Of a DNA stretch of 64,000 nucleotides, positions 35,861 to 45,172 are shown one piece after another. The stretch is taken from positions 81,718 to 145,717 of the forward strand of contig NZ_LRRH01000020.1 in assembly GCF_001646785.1 (NCBI RefSeq). Direction: 5' to 3'. The DNA comes from Rhodococcus phenolicus. Its GTDB lineage: Bacteria > Actinomycetota > Actinomycetes > Mycobacteriales > Mycobacteriaceae. Both the position numbers and the translations under genes were made by a program. Within the stretch, counting starts at the first letter, position 1. The number at the start of each line of letters is the position of its first letter. The notes beneath the pieces were generated by a model. The model saw only the letters and a list, made by a program, of their open reading frames with translations. It was not told where the DNA came from and searched no databases.

Positions 35861-36799
35861 TCAGGCGCTCACATCGTCGAGCGCCGCCGCGATCGCGGCC
35901 GGCAACTCCAGTTCCTCCGCGACCAACACTCCGGTCAGCTGCGCCAGATCCCGGGCGCCGACCAGCGTCGACGCGACCCCGGGCCGGTCCCGCACCCAGG
36001 CCAGCGCCACCGCCAGCGGCGAGGTACCGAGCCCGTCCGCGGCGGTGACCACCGCGTCGACGACCCGCACCGCCGATTCCGTCAGATAGTGACGAACCTC
36101 CTCCGCGTGCACCTCGTCGGCACCCCGCGAGTCGGCCGGGACACCGCTGCGGTACTTCCCGGTGAGGACACCACCGGCCAGCGGCACCGCCGCGAAGACA
36201 CCCGCCCCGTGGTACGTCGCGGCCGGGATCAGTTCTTCTTCGACACCCCGCGCCAACAGCGAGTACTCGACCTGAGTGCTCACCAGGCGCGCCCCGCGCG
36301 TCGCCGCGGTCGCGGCCGTCGCGAGCTGCCAGCCCAGATAGCCGCGCACCCCGACGTAGCGGACCCGCCCGCTGGTGACCGCATAGTCCAGCGTCGCCGC
36401 GACCTCGTCCACCGGCGTCTGCGGATCCCAGGTGGCGACCTGCCACACGTCCAGATGATCGGTGCCGAGCTCACGAAGGGTCGCATCGAGCTGGGTCAGC
36501 AGCCCGCCGCGGGAACAGTCGACGCGTCCCTCGCCGAGCTTGGACGTGTCGATGCCGGAACTCCCCGACAGCACGAGCTGGTCGCGCGGTACCACGTCGT
36601 CGAGCAACTCGGCGAGGATCCGCTGCGACATGCCGTCGCCGTACGCGGAGGACGTGTCGACGAGCGTGCCGCCGGCGTCGACGAACGCCGTCAACTGCGC
36701 CGCGGCCTCGTCGCCGTCGGTGCCGCGACCCCAGGTCAGGGTGCCCAAACCGAGCCGCGAGACGCGCAGCCCGCTCGCTCCCACCGTTCTCTGTTCCAT
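35861..36799 (-). CDS. Aldo/keto reductase-fold protein with altered active site
   Basis: 312 residues from an ATG. The fold and most motifs are of the AKR superfamily (GLRVSRLGLGTLTWGRG; FVDAGGTLVDTSSAYGDGMSQ with the catalytic Asp and Tyr; AVALAWVRDRPGVASTLVGARDLAQL for NADPH). The strand that normally carries the catalytic lysine reads LVLSGSSG, and the usual histidine position reads WQVATWDP, so two of four catalytic residues seem absent. It may be a binding or regulatory protein rather than a reductase. Gene lies 96 bp upstream of hmuO on the same strand. Confidence 0.8.
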   Translation of the reverse strand: MEQRTVGASGLRVSRLGLGTLTWGRGTDGDEAAAQLTAFVDAGGTLVDTSSAYGDGMSQRILAELLDDVVPRDQLVLSGSSGIDTSKLGEGRVDCSRGGLLTQLDATLRELGTDHLDVWQVATWDPQTPVDEVAATLDYAVTSGRVRYVGVRGYLGWQLATAATAATRGARLVSTQVEYSLLARGVEEELIPAATYHGAGVFAAVPLAGGVLTGKYRSGVPADSRGADEVHAEEVRHYLTESAVRVVDAVVTAADGLGTSPLAVALAWVRDRPGVASTLVGARDLAQLTGVLVAEELELPAAIAAALDDVSA

Positions 36800-36983
36800 A
36801 ACCGCCCGCGTTTCGTGACCGTCCGATCGGGTCGCCGGGCCGCTACCGCGACACCCCGCCCTGGCACAGCACCCTAGTGCCGCGACAGCCCGAGAAGTGT
36901 TCAGGCGCGCCGCGTACTGTGCCCCGAGTGAGATTCGATCGCACCACGCGCCCCTGCAGTCACGCCCACGGGGAGGTCGCCGC

Positions 36984-37832
36984 ATGATCGGCGAATCCAT
37001 GACCTGGATACAGGCGATCGTGCTCGGCATCGTTCAGGGCCTGACCGAATTCCTGCCGGTGTCCTCCTCGGGGCACCTGCGCATCGTCTCCGAGATCTTC
37101 TTCGGATCCGACGCGGGCGCCTCGTTCACCGCCGTCACCCAGCTCGGCACCGAAGCGGCCGTGCTGGTCTACTTCGCCCGCGACATCTGGCGCATCCTCG
37201 TCGCCTGGTTCCGCGGCCTGTTCGACAAGCAGCTACGCGACGACCACGACTACAAGATGGGCTGGTACGTGCTGCTCGGCACCATTCCCATCGGCATTCT
37301 GGGAATCCTGCTCAAAGACGAGGTGCGCACCGTCGCCCGCAACCTGTGGCTGGTCGCGACGATGCTCATCGTGTTCTCCGCGGTCATCGCCGCCGCCGAG
37401 TACTACGGCCCCAAGAAGCGCGGCATCGAACAGCTGACCCTGCGGGACGGCCTGGTCATGGGCTCCGCTCAGGCCCTGGCGCTGATCCCCGGGGTCTCGC
37501 GTTCCGGTGGCACCATCTCGGCCGGCCTGTTCCTCGGCCTGAAGCGCGAGGCCGCGGCCCGGTACTCGTTCCTGCTCGCCATCCCCGCCGTCCTGGCGTC
37601 CGGGCTGTTCAGCCTCCCCGACGCGTTCGAACCGGCAGGGGAGGGCCTCAACGCCTCCGGTCCGCAGCTCTTCGTCGCCACCGTCATCGCGTTCGGCGTC
37701 GGCTATGCGGCGATCGCCTGGCTGCTCAAGTTCGTCAGCAACCACTCGATGTACTGGTTCGTGGGCTACCGCATCCTGCTCGGTGTCCTCGTGCTCGCCC
37801 TGCTGGGCACCGGTGTGATCTCCGCCACGTGA
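36984..37832 (+). CDS. uppP: Undecaprenyl-diphosphatase
   Basis: 282 residues from an ATG with GGGAGG 7 nt upstream; an ATG five codons later is an alternative. It recycles the lipid carrier of cell-wall synthesis by hydrolysing undecaprenyl diphosphate. Motifs: [18 protein letters not shown] near the N-terminus and [19 protein letters not shown] in the middle (the inverted repeat active site with Glu and Arg/Ser). About eight membrane helices. Confidence 0.97.
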   Translation: MIGESMTWIQAIVLGIVQGLTEFLPVSSSGHLRIVSEIFFGSDAGASFTAVTQLGTEAAVLVYFARDIWRILVAWFRGLFDKQLRDDHDYKMGWYVLLGTIPIGILGILLKDEVRTVARNLWLVATMLIVFSAVIAAAEYYGPKKRGIEQLTLRDGLVMGSAQALALIPGVSRSGGTISAGLFLGLKREAAARYSFLLAIPAVLASGLFSLPDAFEPAGEGLNASGPQLFVATVIAFGVGYAAIAWLLKFVSNHSMYWFVGYRILLGVLVLALLGTGVISAT

Positions 37833-37895
37833 CCGAGTCCACCGTGACGGCGGGACCGTGCGGTGCGGTGACCCGCCCGGGTACCGACGGCCCAT

Positions 37896-37901
37896 TAGTC
37901 T
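37896..37901 (+). promoter_or_regulatory. -10 box of a leaderless promoter (histidine phosphatase gene)
   Basis: TAGTCT, 7 nt before the ATG at 37909. Confidence 0.5.
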
Positions 37902-37908
37902 GGATTCC

Positions 37909-38610
37909 ATGACGGTGATCCTGCTGCGGCACGGACGTTCGACGGCCAACACCTCGCACGTCCTGGCCGGTCGTTCCCCGGGTGTCGAACTCGACGAACT
38001 CGGTCACATCCAGGCCAAGGGCCTGATCGCCCGGCTCTCCGGCCTGGAGATCGCCCAGATCGTGCACTCGCCGCTGCTGCGCTGCCTGCAGACCGTGACC
38101 CCGCTCGCCACCGACCGCGGTCTGACACCGATCGTCGACGACCGGCTCGCCGAGGTCGACTACGGGCAGTGGACCGGCCGGGAACTGTCCGAGCTGGTGC
38201 GCGAACCGCTGTGGAAGGTCGTGCAGCAGCACGCCTCCGCGGCCGTGTTCCCCGGCGGCGAAGGCCTCGCTCAGGTGCAGGTCCGCGCGGTCGCCGCGAT
38301 CCGCGAACACGACATCAGGCTCACCGAGCAGCACGGCCGCGATGTCGTGTGGGTCGCGTGCAGCCACGGCGACGTCATCAAATCCGTGCTCGCCGATGCA
38401 CTCGCCACCCACCTGGACGGCTTCCAGCGGATCGTCGCGGAACCGGCCTCCCTCAGCGTCGTCCGCTACACCGAGACCCGGCCGTTCGTACTCCGCGTCA
38501 ACGACACCGGCCCGGATCTGGCCGGCCTCGCCGTCCCCCCGAAATCGGTGCCCGGCGGTGAGGTGAACCCGGCGGCGGACACCCCGGATGCGGCGGCGTC
38601 CGGCGGATAA
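37909..38610 (+). CDS. Histidine phosphatase family protein (MSMEG_4193/Rv2135c-like)
   Basis: 233 residues. The phosphoglycerate-mutase-like core begins with LLRHGRSTAN (phosphorylated histidine) and contains HSPLLRCLQT, EVDYGQWTG and the second histidine in VACSHGDVIKSVL. Substrate unknown. First gene of the conserved phosphatase-DUF3090-SCO1664 group; the start follows from the TAGTCT box and the LLRHG motif four residues in. Confidence 0.9.
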   Translation: MTVILLRHGRSTANTSHVLAGRSPGVELDELGHIQAKGLIARLSGLEIAQIVHSPLLRCLQTVTPLATDRGLTPIVDDRLAEVDYGQWTGRELSELVREPLWKVVQQHASAAVFPGGEGLAQVQVRAVAAIREHDIRLTEQHGRDVVWVACSHGDVIKSVLADALATHLDGFQRIVAEPASLSVVRYTETRPFVLRVNDTGPDLAGLAVPPKSVPGGEVNPAADTPDAAASGG

Positions 38611-38655
38611 TGGCAGTGTTCGGCACATTCGAAGCATTCGACTCGAGGAGGTGCG

Positions 38656-39243
38656 ATGGCCCGCGCGATACACGTGTTCCGGACCCCGGACAGATTCGTC
38701 GCCGGCACCGTCGGTGAGCCCGGCGACCGGGTGTTCTACCTGCAGGCCGTGCACGACTCCCGCGTGGTGAGCGTCATGCTCGAGAAGCAGCAGGTGAAGA
38801 TCCTCGCCGACCGCATGGGCTTGCTCCTCGAAGAGGTGCACCGCCGGTTCGGCACCGACCTGCCCGACGATCCCGATATCGACATCAGCCCGCTGATCAC
38901 CCCCATCGACGCCGAGTTCCGCGTCGGCACAATGGGCCTGGGCTGGGACGCCGACAGCAGCGCCGTCGTCGTCGAGCTCCTCGCCGTCACCGAGGCCGAA
39001 CTCGACGAGTCCGTCGTCCTCGACGACACCGAGGACGGACCCGACGCCGTGCGCGTGTTCCTCACCCCCGAACAGGCCCTCGAGTTCGCGGCCCGCTCGG
39101 AAATGGTCGTCTCCGCCGGCCGCACCCCGTGCCCCCTGTGCGGCGAACCCATCGACGGTGGTGGGCACGTGTGCATCCGGACCAACGGCTACCTGCGCAC
39201 CCCGGGCTTCGATCCCGCATCCTGGTTCGGTGAGGAGTCCTGA
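38656..39243 (+). CDS. DUF3090 family protein (Rv2134c-like)
   Basis: 195 residues with GAGGAGG before the ATG. The C-terminal CPLCGEPIDGGGHVCIRTNGY carries a probable zinc knuckle (C-x2-C ... H-x-C). Conserved across actinobacteria between the phosphatase and the SCO1664-type gene. Function unknown. Confidence 0.88.
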   Translation: MARAIHVFRTPDRFVAGTVGEPGDRVFYLQAVHDSRVVSVMLEKQQVKILADRMGLLLEEVHRRFGTDLPDDPDIDISPLITPIDAEFRVGTMGLGWDADSSAVVVELLAVTEAELDESVVLDDTEDGPDAVRVFLTPEQALEFAARSEMVVSAGRTPCPLCGEPIDGGGHVCIRTNGYLRTPGFDPASWFGEES

Positions 39244-39247
39244 CCCG

Positions 39248-40054
39248 GTGAGCACCCCGGACATCCGCGACGTGCTCGAAGGCGGCGAACTGACCGTCGT
39301 CGGCCGCGTGGTGCACGCGAGCAACGCCACGCTCGTGTGCGACGCGACCCTCGACGGCACCGCGGTCCGTTGCGTCTACAAGCCCGTCCGCGGCGAGCGG
39401 CCGTTGTGGGACTTCCCCGACGGCACCCTCGCCGGACGAGAGGTCGCCTCGTACCTGATCTCCGAGGCGCTCGGTTGGGGTGTCATCCCGGTCACCGTGC
39501 TACGCGACGGGCCGTTCGGCACCGGCATGGTGCAGCAGTGGATCGACACCCCCGACCCCGAGGACGCACCCGGCGGCCGCATCGACCTGGTCGACCTGTG
39601 CCCGGCCGACGCCGTCCCCACCGGCTTCCTGCCGATCCTGCGGGCCCGCGACTACGACGGCGCCGACGTCGTGCTCGTCCATGCCGACGACCCGCGCCTG
39701 AACCGCATGGCGGTGCTCGATGTGATCATCAACAACGCCGACCGCAAGGGCGGCCACGCCCTCGAAGGGCTCGACGGCGGCGTGTACGGCGTCGACCACG
39801 GCATCTGCCTGCACCGGGAGAACAAGCTGCGCACCGTGCTGTGGGGCTGGGCCGGCAGCACCGTCGACCCGGAACTGCTCACCGACCTCGAGAAACTCGC
39901 CCAGCGCCTCGACGGCGAATTCGGCAACGAGTTGCGCGCCTACATCACCGGCGCCGAGGTCGCGGCACTGCGCGCGCGCATCACGGCGCTGCTCGCGCGA
40001 CCGGTCATGCCGAAGCCCCTCGGAGAGCGCCGCATTCCGTGGCCCGCATTCTGA
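39248..40054 (+). CDS. SCO1664 family protein with PI3/PI4-kinase-like fold
   Basis: 268 residues from a GTG 4 bp after the DUF3090 stop. Kinase-like features: VYKPVRGERPLWDFP (ATP lysine), the LNRMAVLDVIINNADRKGGH motif resembling the catalytic D-x3-N loop and GVDHGICLH resembling the metal-binding D. The phosphate acceptor is unknown. Forms an operon with the two genes before it; mshC follows after 53 bp with its own promoter. Confidence 0.88.
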   Translation: MSTPDIRDVLEGGELTVVGRVVHASNATLVCDATLDGTAVRCVYKPVRGERPLWDFPDGTLAGREVASYLISEALGWGVIPVTVLRDGPFGTGMVQQWIDTPDPEDAPGGRIDLVDLCPADAVPTGFLPILRARDYDGADVVLVHADDPRLNRMAVLDVIINNADRKGGHALEGLDGGVYGVDHGICLHRENKLRTVLWGWAGSTVDPELLTDLEKLAQRLDGEFGNELRAYITGAEVAALRARITALLARPVMPKPLGERRIPWPAF

Positions 40055-40095
40055 CCGACCACCGGCCTCGATCCAGGTCACACGCAGGTCTCCAT

Positions 40096-40101
40096 TAGGC
40101 T
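40096..40101 (+). promoter_or_regulatory. -10 box of a leaderless promoter (mshC)
   Basis: TAGGCT, 6 nt before the ATG at 40108. Confidence 0.5.
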
Positions 40102-40107
40102 CGTGCC

Positions 40108-41349
40108 ATGCAGTCTTGGTCCGATATCGCGCTCCCGTCCGTCCCTGGTCAGGGACCTCCGTTGCGGTTGTACGACACCGCCGACCGGGCGGTCCGTCCC
40201 GTCACTCCGGGAGCCACGGCCACCATGTACGTCTGTGGCATCACCCCGTACGACGCGACCCATCTCGGGCACGCCGCCACCTACCTCGCCTTCGACCTCG
40301 TCAACCGGATCTGGCGCGACGCCGGCCACGACGTGCACTACGTGCAGAACGTCACCGACGTCGACGATCCGCTGTTCGAACGCGCGGACCGGGACGGCGA
40401 GGACTGGGTCGTCCTCGGCATGCGCGAGACCGCGTTGTTCCGCGAGGACATGGAGGCGCTGCGGGTGCTGCCGCCGCGCGACTACATCGGCGCCGTCGAA
40501 TCGGTGAACGAGGTCGTGGAGCTGGTCGAGAAACTCGTCGCGTCCGGTGCCGCCTACGTCGTCGACGACGAGCAGTACCCCGACGTGTACTTCCGGGTCG
40601 ACGCCACAGAACAGTTCGGCTACGAATCCGGCTACGACCACGAGACGATGATGCGGTTCTTCGCCGAACGCGGCGGCGACCCCGACCGCGCCGGAAAGCG
40701 CAACCCGCTCGACGCGCTGCTGTGGCGTGCGCAGCGACCGGGCGAACCCGCGTGGCCGTCCCCGTTCGGCGACGGCCGACCCGGCTGGCACATCGAATGC
40801 GCCGCGATCGCCCTCAACCGCATCGGCACCGGCTTCGACGTGCAGGGCGGCGGCAGCGATCTGATCTTCCCGCACCACGAGTTCTCCGCCGCCCACGCCG
40901 AAGCGGTGTCCGGCGACCGCCGGTTCGCGCGGCACTACGTGCACTCCGGCATGATCGGCCTCGACGGCGAGAAGATGTCCAAGTCCCGCGGCAACCTCGT
41001 GTTCGTCTCCAAGCTGCGCGGCGAAGGGGTCGACCCCGCCACGATCCGTCTGGGCCTGCTGTCCGGGCACTATCGAGTGGACCGTGCGTGGACGGCCGAC
41101 GTGCTCACCGCCGCCGAGGCGCGTCTGGCGCTGTGGCGCCGGGCCGCGGCCTTGGAATCGGCTGCGTCCGCCGAGGATGTGGTGGCCCGGCTGCGCCAGC
41201 ACCTCGCCGACGACCTCGACACCCCCAAGGCCCTCGACGCTCTCGACGGCTGGGCCCGCTTCGCGGTCGAGCGCGGCGGGGACGACGCGGGCGCGCCGGG
41301 ACTGTTCGCCGACGCAGTGGACGCACTGCTGGGTATTCCGCTGCGCTGA
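40108..41349 (+). CDS. mshC: L-cysteine:1D-myo-inositol 2-amino-2-deoxy-alpha-D-glucopyranoside ligase
   Basis: 413 residues. It joins cysteine to GlcN-Ins in mycothiol synthesis. Paralogue of cysteinyl-tRNA synthetase with the class I signatures [20 protein letters not shown] (the HIGH-like motif) and KMSKSRGN, zinc ligands in YVCG, the GWHIECAA cysteine and the HHEFSAA histidine/glutamate. Length and the early end after the catalytic core are right for MshC and too short for CysS. Marks the genome as that of a mycothiol-producing actinobacterium. Confidence 0.96.
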   Translation: MQSWSDIALPSVPGQGPPLRLYDTADRAVRPVTPGATATMYVCGITPYDATHLGHAATYLAFDLVNRIWRDAGHDVHYVQNVTDVDDPLFERADRDGEDWVVLGMRETALFREDMEALRVLPPRDYIGAVESVNEVVELVEKLVASGAAYVVDDEQYPDVYFRVDATEQFGYESGYDHETMMRFFAERGGDPDRAGKRNPLDALLWRAQRPGEPAWPSPFGDGRPGWHIECAAIALNRIGTGFDVQGGGSDLIFPHHEFSAAHAEAVSGDRRFARHYVHSGMIGLDGEKMSKSRGNLVFVSKLRGEGVDPATIRLGLLSGHYRVDRAWTADVLTAAEARLALWRRAAALESAASAEDVVARLRQHLADDLDTPKALDALDGWARFAVERGGDDAGAPGLFADAVDALLGIPLR

Positions 41350-41355
41350 CGCGCC

Positions 41356-41397
41356 CGTGCGTGTTTCCGGTAGCCGGCGCTACCGGAACCACGCACG
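41356..41397. terminator. Bidirectional terminator between mshC and the SNF2 helicase gene
   Basis: 19-bp arms (41356-41374 and 41379-41397) with one mismatch and a 4-nt loop CGGC between two convergent stop codons. Confidence 0.85.
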
Positions 41398-41403
41398 AGG
41401 GGG

Positions 41404-44400
41404 TCACGCCAACAGCGCGCGGATGTCGTCGGCCGTGAGGGTCGAGGAGAACATCTCGCCGTCGTCGACGACGGAGGAGAACAGCTCCGACTTCCGGAGT
41501 TGCAGCGCCCGCACCTTCGCTTCGATGGTGTCGCGGGCGATCAGCCGGTACACCATGACGTTGCGGGTCTGCCCGATACGGTGGGTGCGGTCGATCGCCT
41601 GCGCCTCTGTGGCGGGATTCCACCACGGGTCGAGCAGGAAGCAGTAGTCGGCCTCCACCAGGTTCAGGCCGAATCCGCCGGCTTTGAGACTGATGAGGAA
41701 CACCGGTGCCTGTCCGGATTTGAATTCCTCGAGGACCGTGCCGCGGTTGCGGGTCTTGCCGTCCAGATAGAGGTAGTCGATTCCGGCGGCGTCGAGCCGT
41801 GCCCGGACACGGTCGAAGAACCCGGTGAACTGACTGAACACCAGTGCCCGGTGTCCGCCGGAGATCACGTCGTCGAGTTGTTCGAGCAGCGCATCGATCT
41901 TGGCGGAGCCGACCTTGCTGTGCGCGTAGTCGACGAGGGCCGGATCGAGGCTCATCTGCCGCAGCAGTGTCAGCGACCGCAGGATCGTGAATCGGTTGCT
42001 GTCCAGGTCGTCCACGAGCCCGAGAATCTTCTGCCGTTCCCGCTGCAACTGCCGGTCGTACAGGGCACGGTGTTTCGGTGCGAGATCCACCTCGAGCACC
42101 TGCTCCTGCTTCTCCGGAAGATCGGTGGCGACCTGCTCCTTCGTGCGACGCAACATCAGCGGTTTGATGCGCTGCCGCAACTGCACCAGTAGCTCGGTGT
42201 TGCTCCCGCTCTCGATGGGCTTGCGATAGTAGTCCTGGAACTTCGTCGGGTGGGGGAACAGGCCGGGCGCGGTGATCGACAGCAGCGACCACAACTCCAT
42301 CAGGTTGTTCTCCATCGGGGTACCGGTGATCGCGACCTTCAACGGCGCCTCGATCTGCCGCACACACTGATAGGCCTTCGCCCGGTGGTTCTTGACGAAC
42401 TGCGCTTCGTCGAGCAGCAGCATCGACCAATCCCGGTCGAGATAGTCGTCGATGTCGAGGCGCAGCAGCGTGTACGACGTGACGACGACGTCGATACCGT
42501 CGAGCCGTTCGACCAGCTGCAGTCCGCTCTTTCCGGACGTCTCGGTGATCGCGACAACATTCAGATCCGGCGTGAACACCCGGGCCTCGGCAGCCCAGTT
42601 CGAAACCACCGACGTCGGCGCGACGATGAGAACCGGGGGATCCGCGGGTCGCTTCGCGCGAGCGTGGCAGACCAGTGCAAGCGATTGCAGGGTCTTGCCG
42701 AGGCCCATGTCGTCGGCGAGGATTCCGCCGAGCCCGTGCGTCCACAAGAACGTCAACCACCGGAATCCATCGAGCTGATACGGCCGCAGTGTCGCCTGTA
42801 ATGCCTTCGGCACCCGGGTCTTCGCTGTCGACCTCACGTCGAGGAGTCCCTGCACCTGCCTCTTCCAAGCTGCGGCCTGCTTGTCGACCACACCGAGCGT
42901 CGCCAGTTCTTCCCAGATACCGGCCTGGAATCGGCTCAGCTGCACACGATCCGGATCGTCGTTCTCGCGCAGCGCGCGAGCTTCGTCGACGAGCCGGCGC
43001 AGCTGCTGCAGTTCGGGTTTGTCCAGCGACAGGTAGGCCCCGTCGGGCAGCATCAGATATGCCGCGCCCTCACTGAGCGCGGTGAACACCTCGCGGAACG
43101 GGATGGTTGCACCGTCGAGGTCGATGGTGATGTCCAGATCGAACCAGTCGGAGTCGGCCGTGGCCTTGGTGGACAGTCCGATTCGCAGGCTGTCGCCGAC
43201 GTCGCGGTAGTCGGCGGGGGTGCCTTCGACGCGCACCTGTACGTCGTCACGGCCGGACAGCAGCGGCAGCAGTTCGGACACCAGGCGGGCCGTATCGAAT
43301 CCTGTGCAGGTGAGACGCGAGAACAGTCGCCGATCGATCGTGTTCTCCAGGCCGAACGGGGCGACCACCGGCCGGATACCGGCGAGCAGCGCGTCCTCCA
43401 CGTCGCGATCGCGGATGGTGTCGCCGAGACGTTCGTACAACTCGACCGTGTACTCGCCGTCGCCGACGGCGTAGGCGAACTGCCAGTGCAGATCGACGCG
43501 ATGCTGAGGACGGAACGCGACGTGCAGTAGCAGCCTCGGCCCGGTGACGGTCGGTGCCGTGAACGAGCCGTCGGCGGAAATGACGGTCGCTGTCCGCTGC
43601 AGGCGCGGGTAGTAGGTGGTCACGAACCGCGGCACCTGATCAGGTGGCACCGTGAGGGCACCGTTGCTCTGCAGCAACTGTTGCATGCCTGCGACGACGG
43701 GGGTGCGGAGCTGCGCGAGACGGAACGGCAGATCCGTCGGCGCGGCACCGTTGTGATCCCCCGGCGGAAGGTGGATCACGCCGTGGGCGGGAGCACCGAT
43801 GAACCCGACCGCGGTCGCAATCTCGTCGTCGCCGAGGCGTAAGGCGGGGGTGACCGTCAGGCCGTCACCCGAGTCGGCAATGTCGACGTGCACATCCGCG
43901 GTGCCCGGCGGCGGCACCGAACCGTGCTTCTTCTTCGCGTAGCGCAATTCGATCCCGAGACGGTGGGCATCGTCGAGCAGCGACCACAGTCGCGGCGACA
44001 CCGCAGACAGGTCGAGGTTGGTCTGGGCGGAACCGTAGTAATTCCGGGTCGATGCGTGTGCCAGCGCCGCGAGTTCGAGCAACAACTGCTGGTGCTGCTT
44101 GTTCACGTCGTAGGTGTAGGCCAGGTTCTGCCAGGAGATGTTGCCGGACACCCACCCGGTACGCCCGGGGCGCAGCACCCGGGCGGTGAGTGCGGGCGCG
44201 GGAGCGTGTGCTCGCTGCGCCAACGCCAGTTGCAGCGCGAGGGGCACCCCGGGGCCGGTGTCGTGGTCCTCGAAAATCGCTTCGAACTGTGCTTCCCACG
44301 GGGGAGCGATGGAAGCTGCATCCTCCTGCGGGGCAAGCAATGTGAGTAGAAGCGCTACGGTGTGCTTGCAGTTGTAGCCGACCGGGCACGAGCATTCTCC

Positions 44401-44622
44401 GTACTCGAAGTCGAGTCCCTGTGGTCCGGGGCGGAGCTGAACGACGGTCTGGTACATCCGTGTGCCGGCGATCCTTCCGAAACCGACGAGATTGTCCTCG
44501 TCGAATCCGCAGTCGACGACCGCGCCCGACTCGGCGTAGCGCCTCCCGCGTTCGAACGTGGGTCGGCCCACCGCAGCGACCAGCGACTGGATGAGGTGGT
44601 CGAATGCTGGATTCCCGGACAT
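41404..44622 (-). CDS. SWIM zinc-finger and SNF2-family DEAD-like helicase
   Basis: 1072 residues. The N-terminal SWIM finger (CSCPVGYNCKH, about residues 73-83) is followed by a long middle region, then the SNF2 ATPase: motif I DDMGLGKT, motif II LLLDEAQFVKN (DEAQ), ITGTPMENNLMELW, and the helicase C lobe VFSQFTGFFDRVR...ATEAQAIDRTHRIGQTR. Such proteins remodel or translocate on DNA and may act in repair or transcription. Start at 44622 is supported by TAGACT 8 nt upstream; seven more codons are open above it. Confidence 0.92.
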   Translation of the reverse strand: MSGNPAFDHLIQSLVAAVGRPTFERGRRYAESGAVVDCGFDEDNLVGFGRIAGTRMYQTVVQLRPGPQGLDFEYGECSCPVGYNCKHTVALLLTLLAPQEDAASIAPPWEAQFEAIFEDHDTGPGVPLALQLALAQRAHAPAPALTARVLRPGRTGWVSGNISWQNLAYTYDVNKQHQQLLLELAALAHASTRNYYGSAQTNLDLSAVSPRLWSLLDDAHRLGIELRYAKKKHGSVPPPGTADVHVDIADSGDGLTVTPALRLGDDEIATAVGFIGAPAHGVIHLPPGDHNGAAPTDLPFRLAQLRTPVVAGMQQLLQSNGALTVPPDQVPRFVTTYYPRLQRTATVISADGSFTAPTVTGPRLLLHVAFRPQHRVDLHWQFAYAVGDGEYTVELYERLGDTIRDRDVEDALLAGIRPVVAPFGLENTIDRRLFSRLTCTGFDTARLVSELLPLLSGRDDVQVRVEGTPADYRDVGDSLRIGLSTKATADSDWFDLDITIDLDGATIPFREVFTALSEGAAYLMLPDGAYLSLDKPELQQLRRLVDEARALRENDDPDRVQLSRFQAGIWEELATLGVVDKQAAAWKRQVQGLLDVRSTAKTRVPKALQATLRPYQLDGFRWLTFLWTHGLGGILADDMGLGKTLQSLALVCHARAKRPADPPVLIVAPTSVVSNWAAEARVFTPDLNVVAITETSGKSGLQLVERLDGIDVVVTSYTLLRLDIDDYLDRDWSMLLLDEAQFVKNHRAKAYQCVRQIEAPLKVAITGTPMENNLMELWSLLSITAPGLFPHPTKFQDYYRKPIESGSNTELLVQLRQRIKPLMLRRTKEQVATDLPEKQEQVLEVDLAPKHRALYDRQLQRERQKILGLVDDLDSNRFTILRSLTLLRQMSLDPALVDYAHSKVGSAKIDALLEQLDDVISGGHRALVFSQFTGFFDRVRARLDAAGIDYLYLDGKTRNRGTVLEEFKSGQAPVFLISLKAGGFGLNLVEADYCFLLDPWWNPATEAQAIDRTHRIGQTRNVMVYRLIARDTIEAKVRALQLRKSELFSSVVDDGEMFSSTLTADDIRALLA

Positions 44623-44630
44623 GAGTGGGC

Positions 44631-44636
44631 AGTCTA
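44631..44636 (-). promoter_or_regulatory. -10 box of a leaderless promoter (SNF2 helicase)
   Basis: TAGACT on the minus strand, 8 nt before the ATG at 44622. Confidence 0.4.
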
Positions 44637-44684
44637 TGCGCACATCCCGTGCGCGAATATGGTCGCCGGAGCTACCTCCCCCTG

Positions 44685-44738
44685 CTTCAGTTCAGGACAT
44701 GCTGACGGATCCTTCAGTTCAGGACATGCTGACGGATC
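44685..44738. repeat. Tandem duplication of 27 bp
   Basis: Two exact adjacent copies (44685-44711 and 44712-44738), beginning CTTCAGTTCAGGACATGC. The duplicated unit contains the probable stop codon of the cold-shock relic, so that the 3' end of the relic has been copied. Confidence 0.9.
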
Positions 44739-44895
44739 GCCGCCCGCGGCAGTGCCCGGCTCGGCTCGTCGACGCTTCGGCCCCGCCGGCAGGTACGTCT
44801 GCTCTCGGCACGAACGACGTCGGCAGAGGCCGTCGTCCGGGGCGATGAATCGAAGCCTTTTCACTGTCGAACCACTGCACCATGCCCTGTGTCAC
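44719..44895 (-). pseudogene. Decayed cold-shock protein (CspA family) gene
   Basis: From a GTG at 44895 the minus strand reads VTQGMVQWFDSEK, the standard Csp N-terminus. Then single-base losses shift the frame: FIAPDDG and SADV appear in neighbouring frames in the right order, and the rest is scrambled. About 177 bp remain of a usual 204. Conserved RNA-binding residues are altered (K to Q, N to D). Apart from this and the tandem repeat I see no gene between 44623 and 45172. Confidence 0.65.
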
Positions 44896-45172
44896 GCTGT
44901 CCGACCCCCGGTTCGGGCCGACGCCTCGCAGCGCTGCGATCTGTGGTGGATTGCGGGTTTTGATGGTTCGCCCCTTCCGCTGCCGAAGTCGGGTCGCTGG
45001 TGCCCTCGCAGGAAAGGGGGCGCTCACCGAAGCGGTCATCCGCGTGGGCGGTGCGTTCATACGTGAAAGTCCTGTGGGACGTGGATCGATCAGATCATGA
45101 GGGTGGCGAGACCGACGCAGACCACGGTGAGTACGACCACCAGCGCACACAGGGCGAGCGAGCCGGTCAGCA

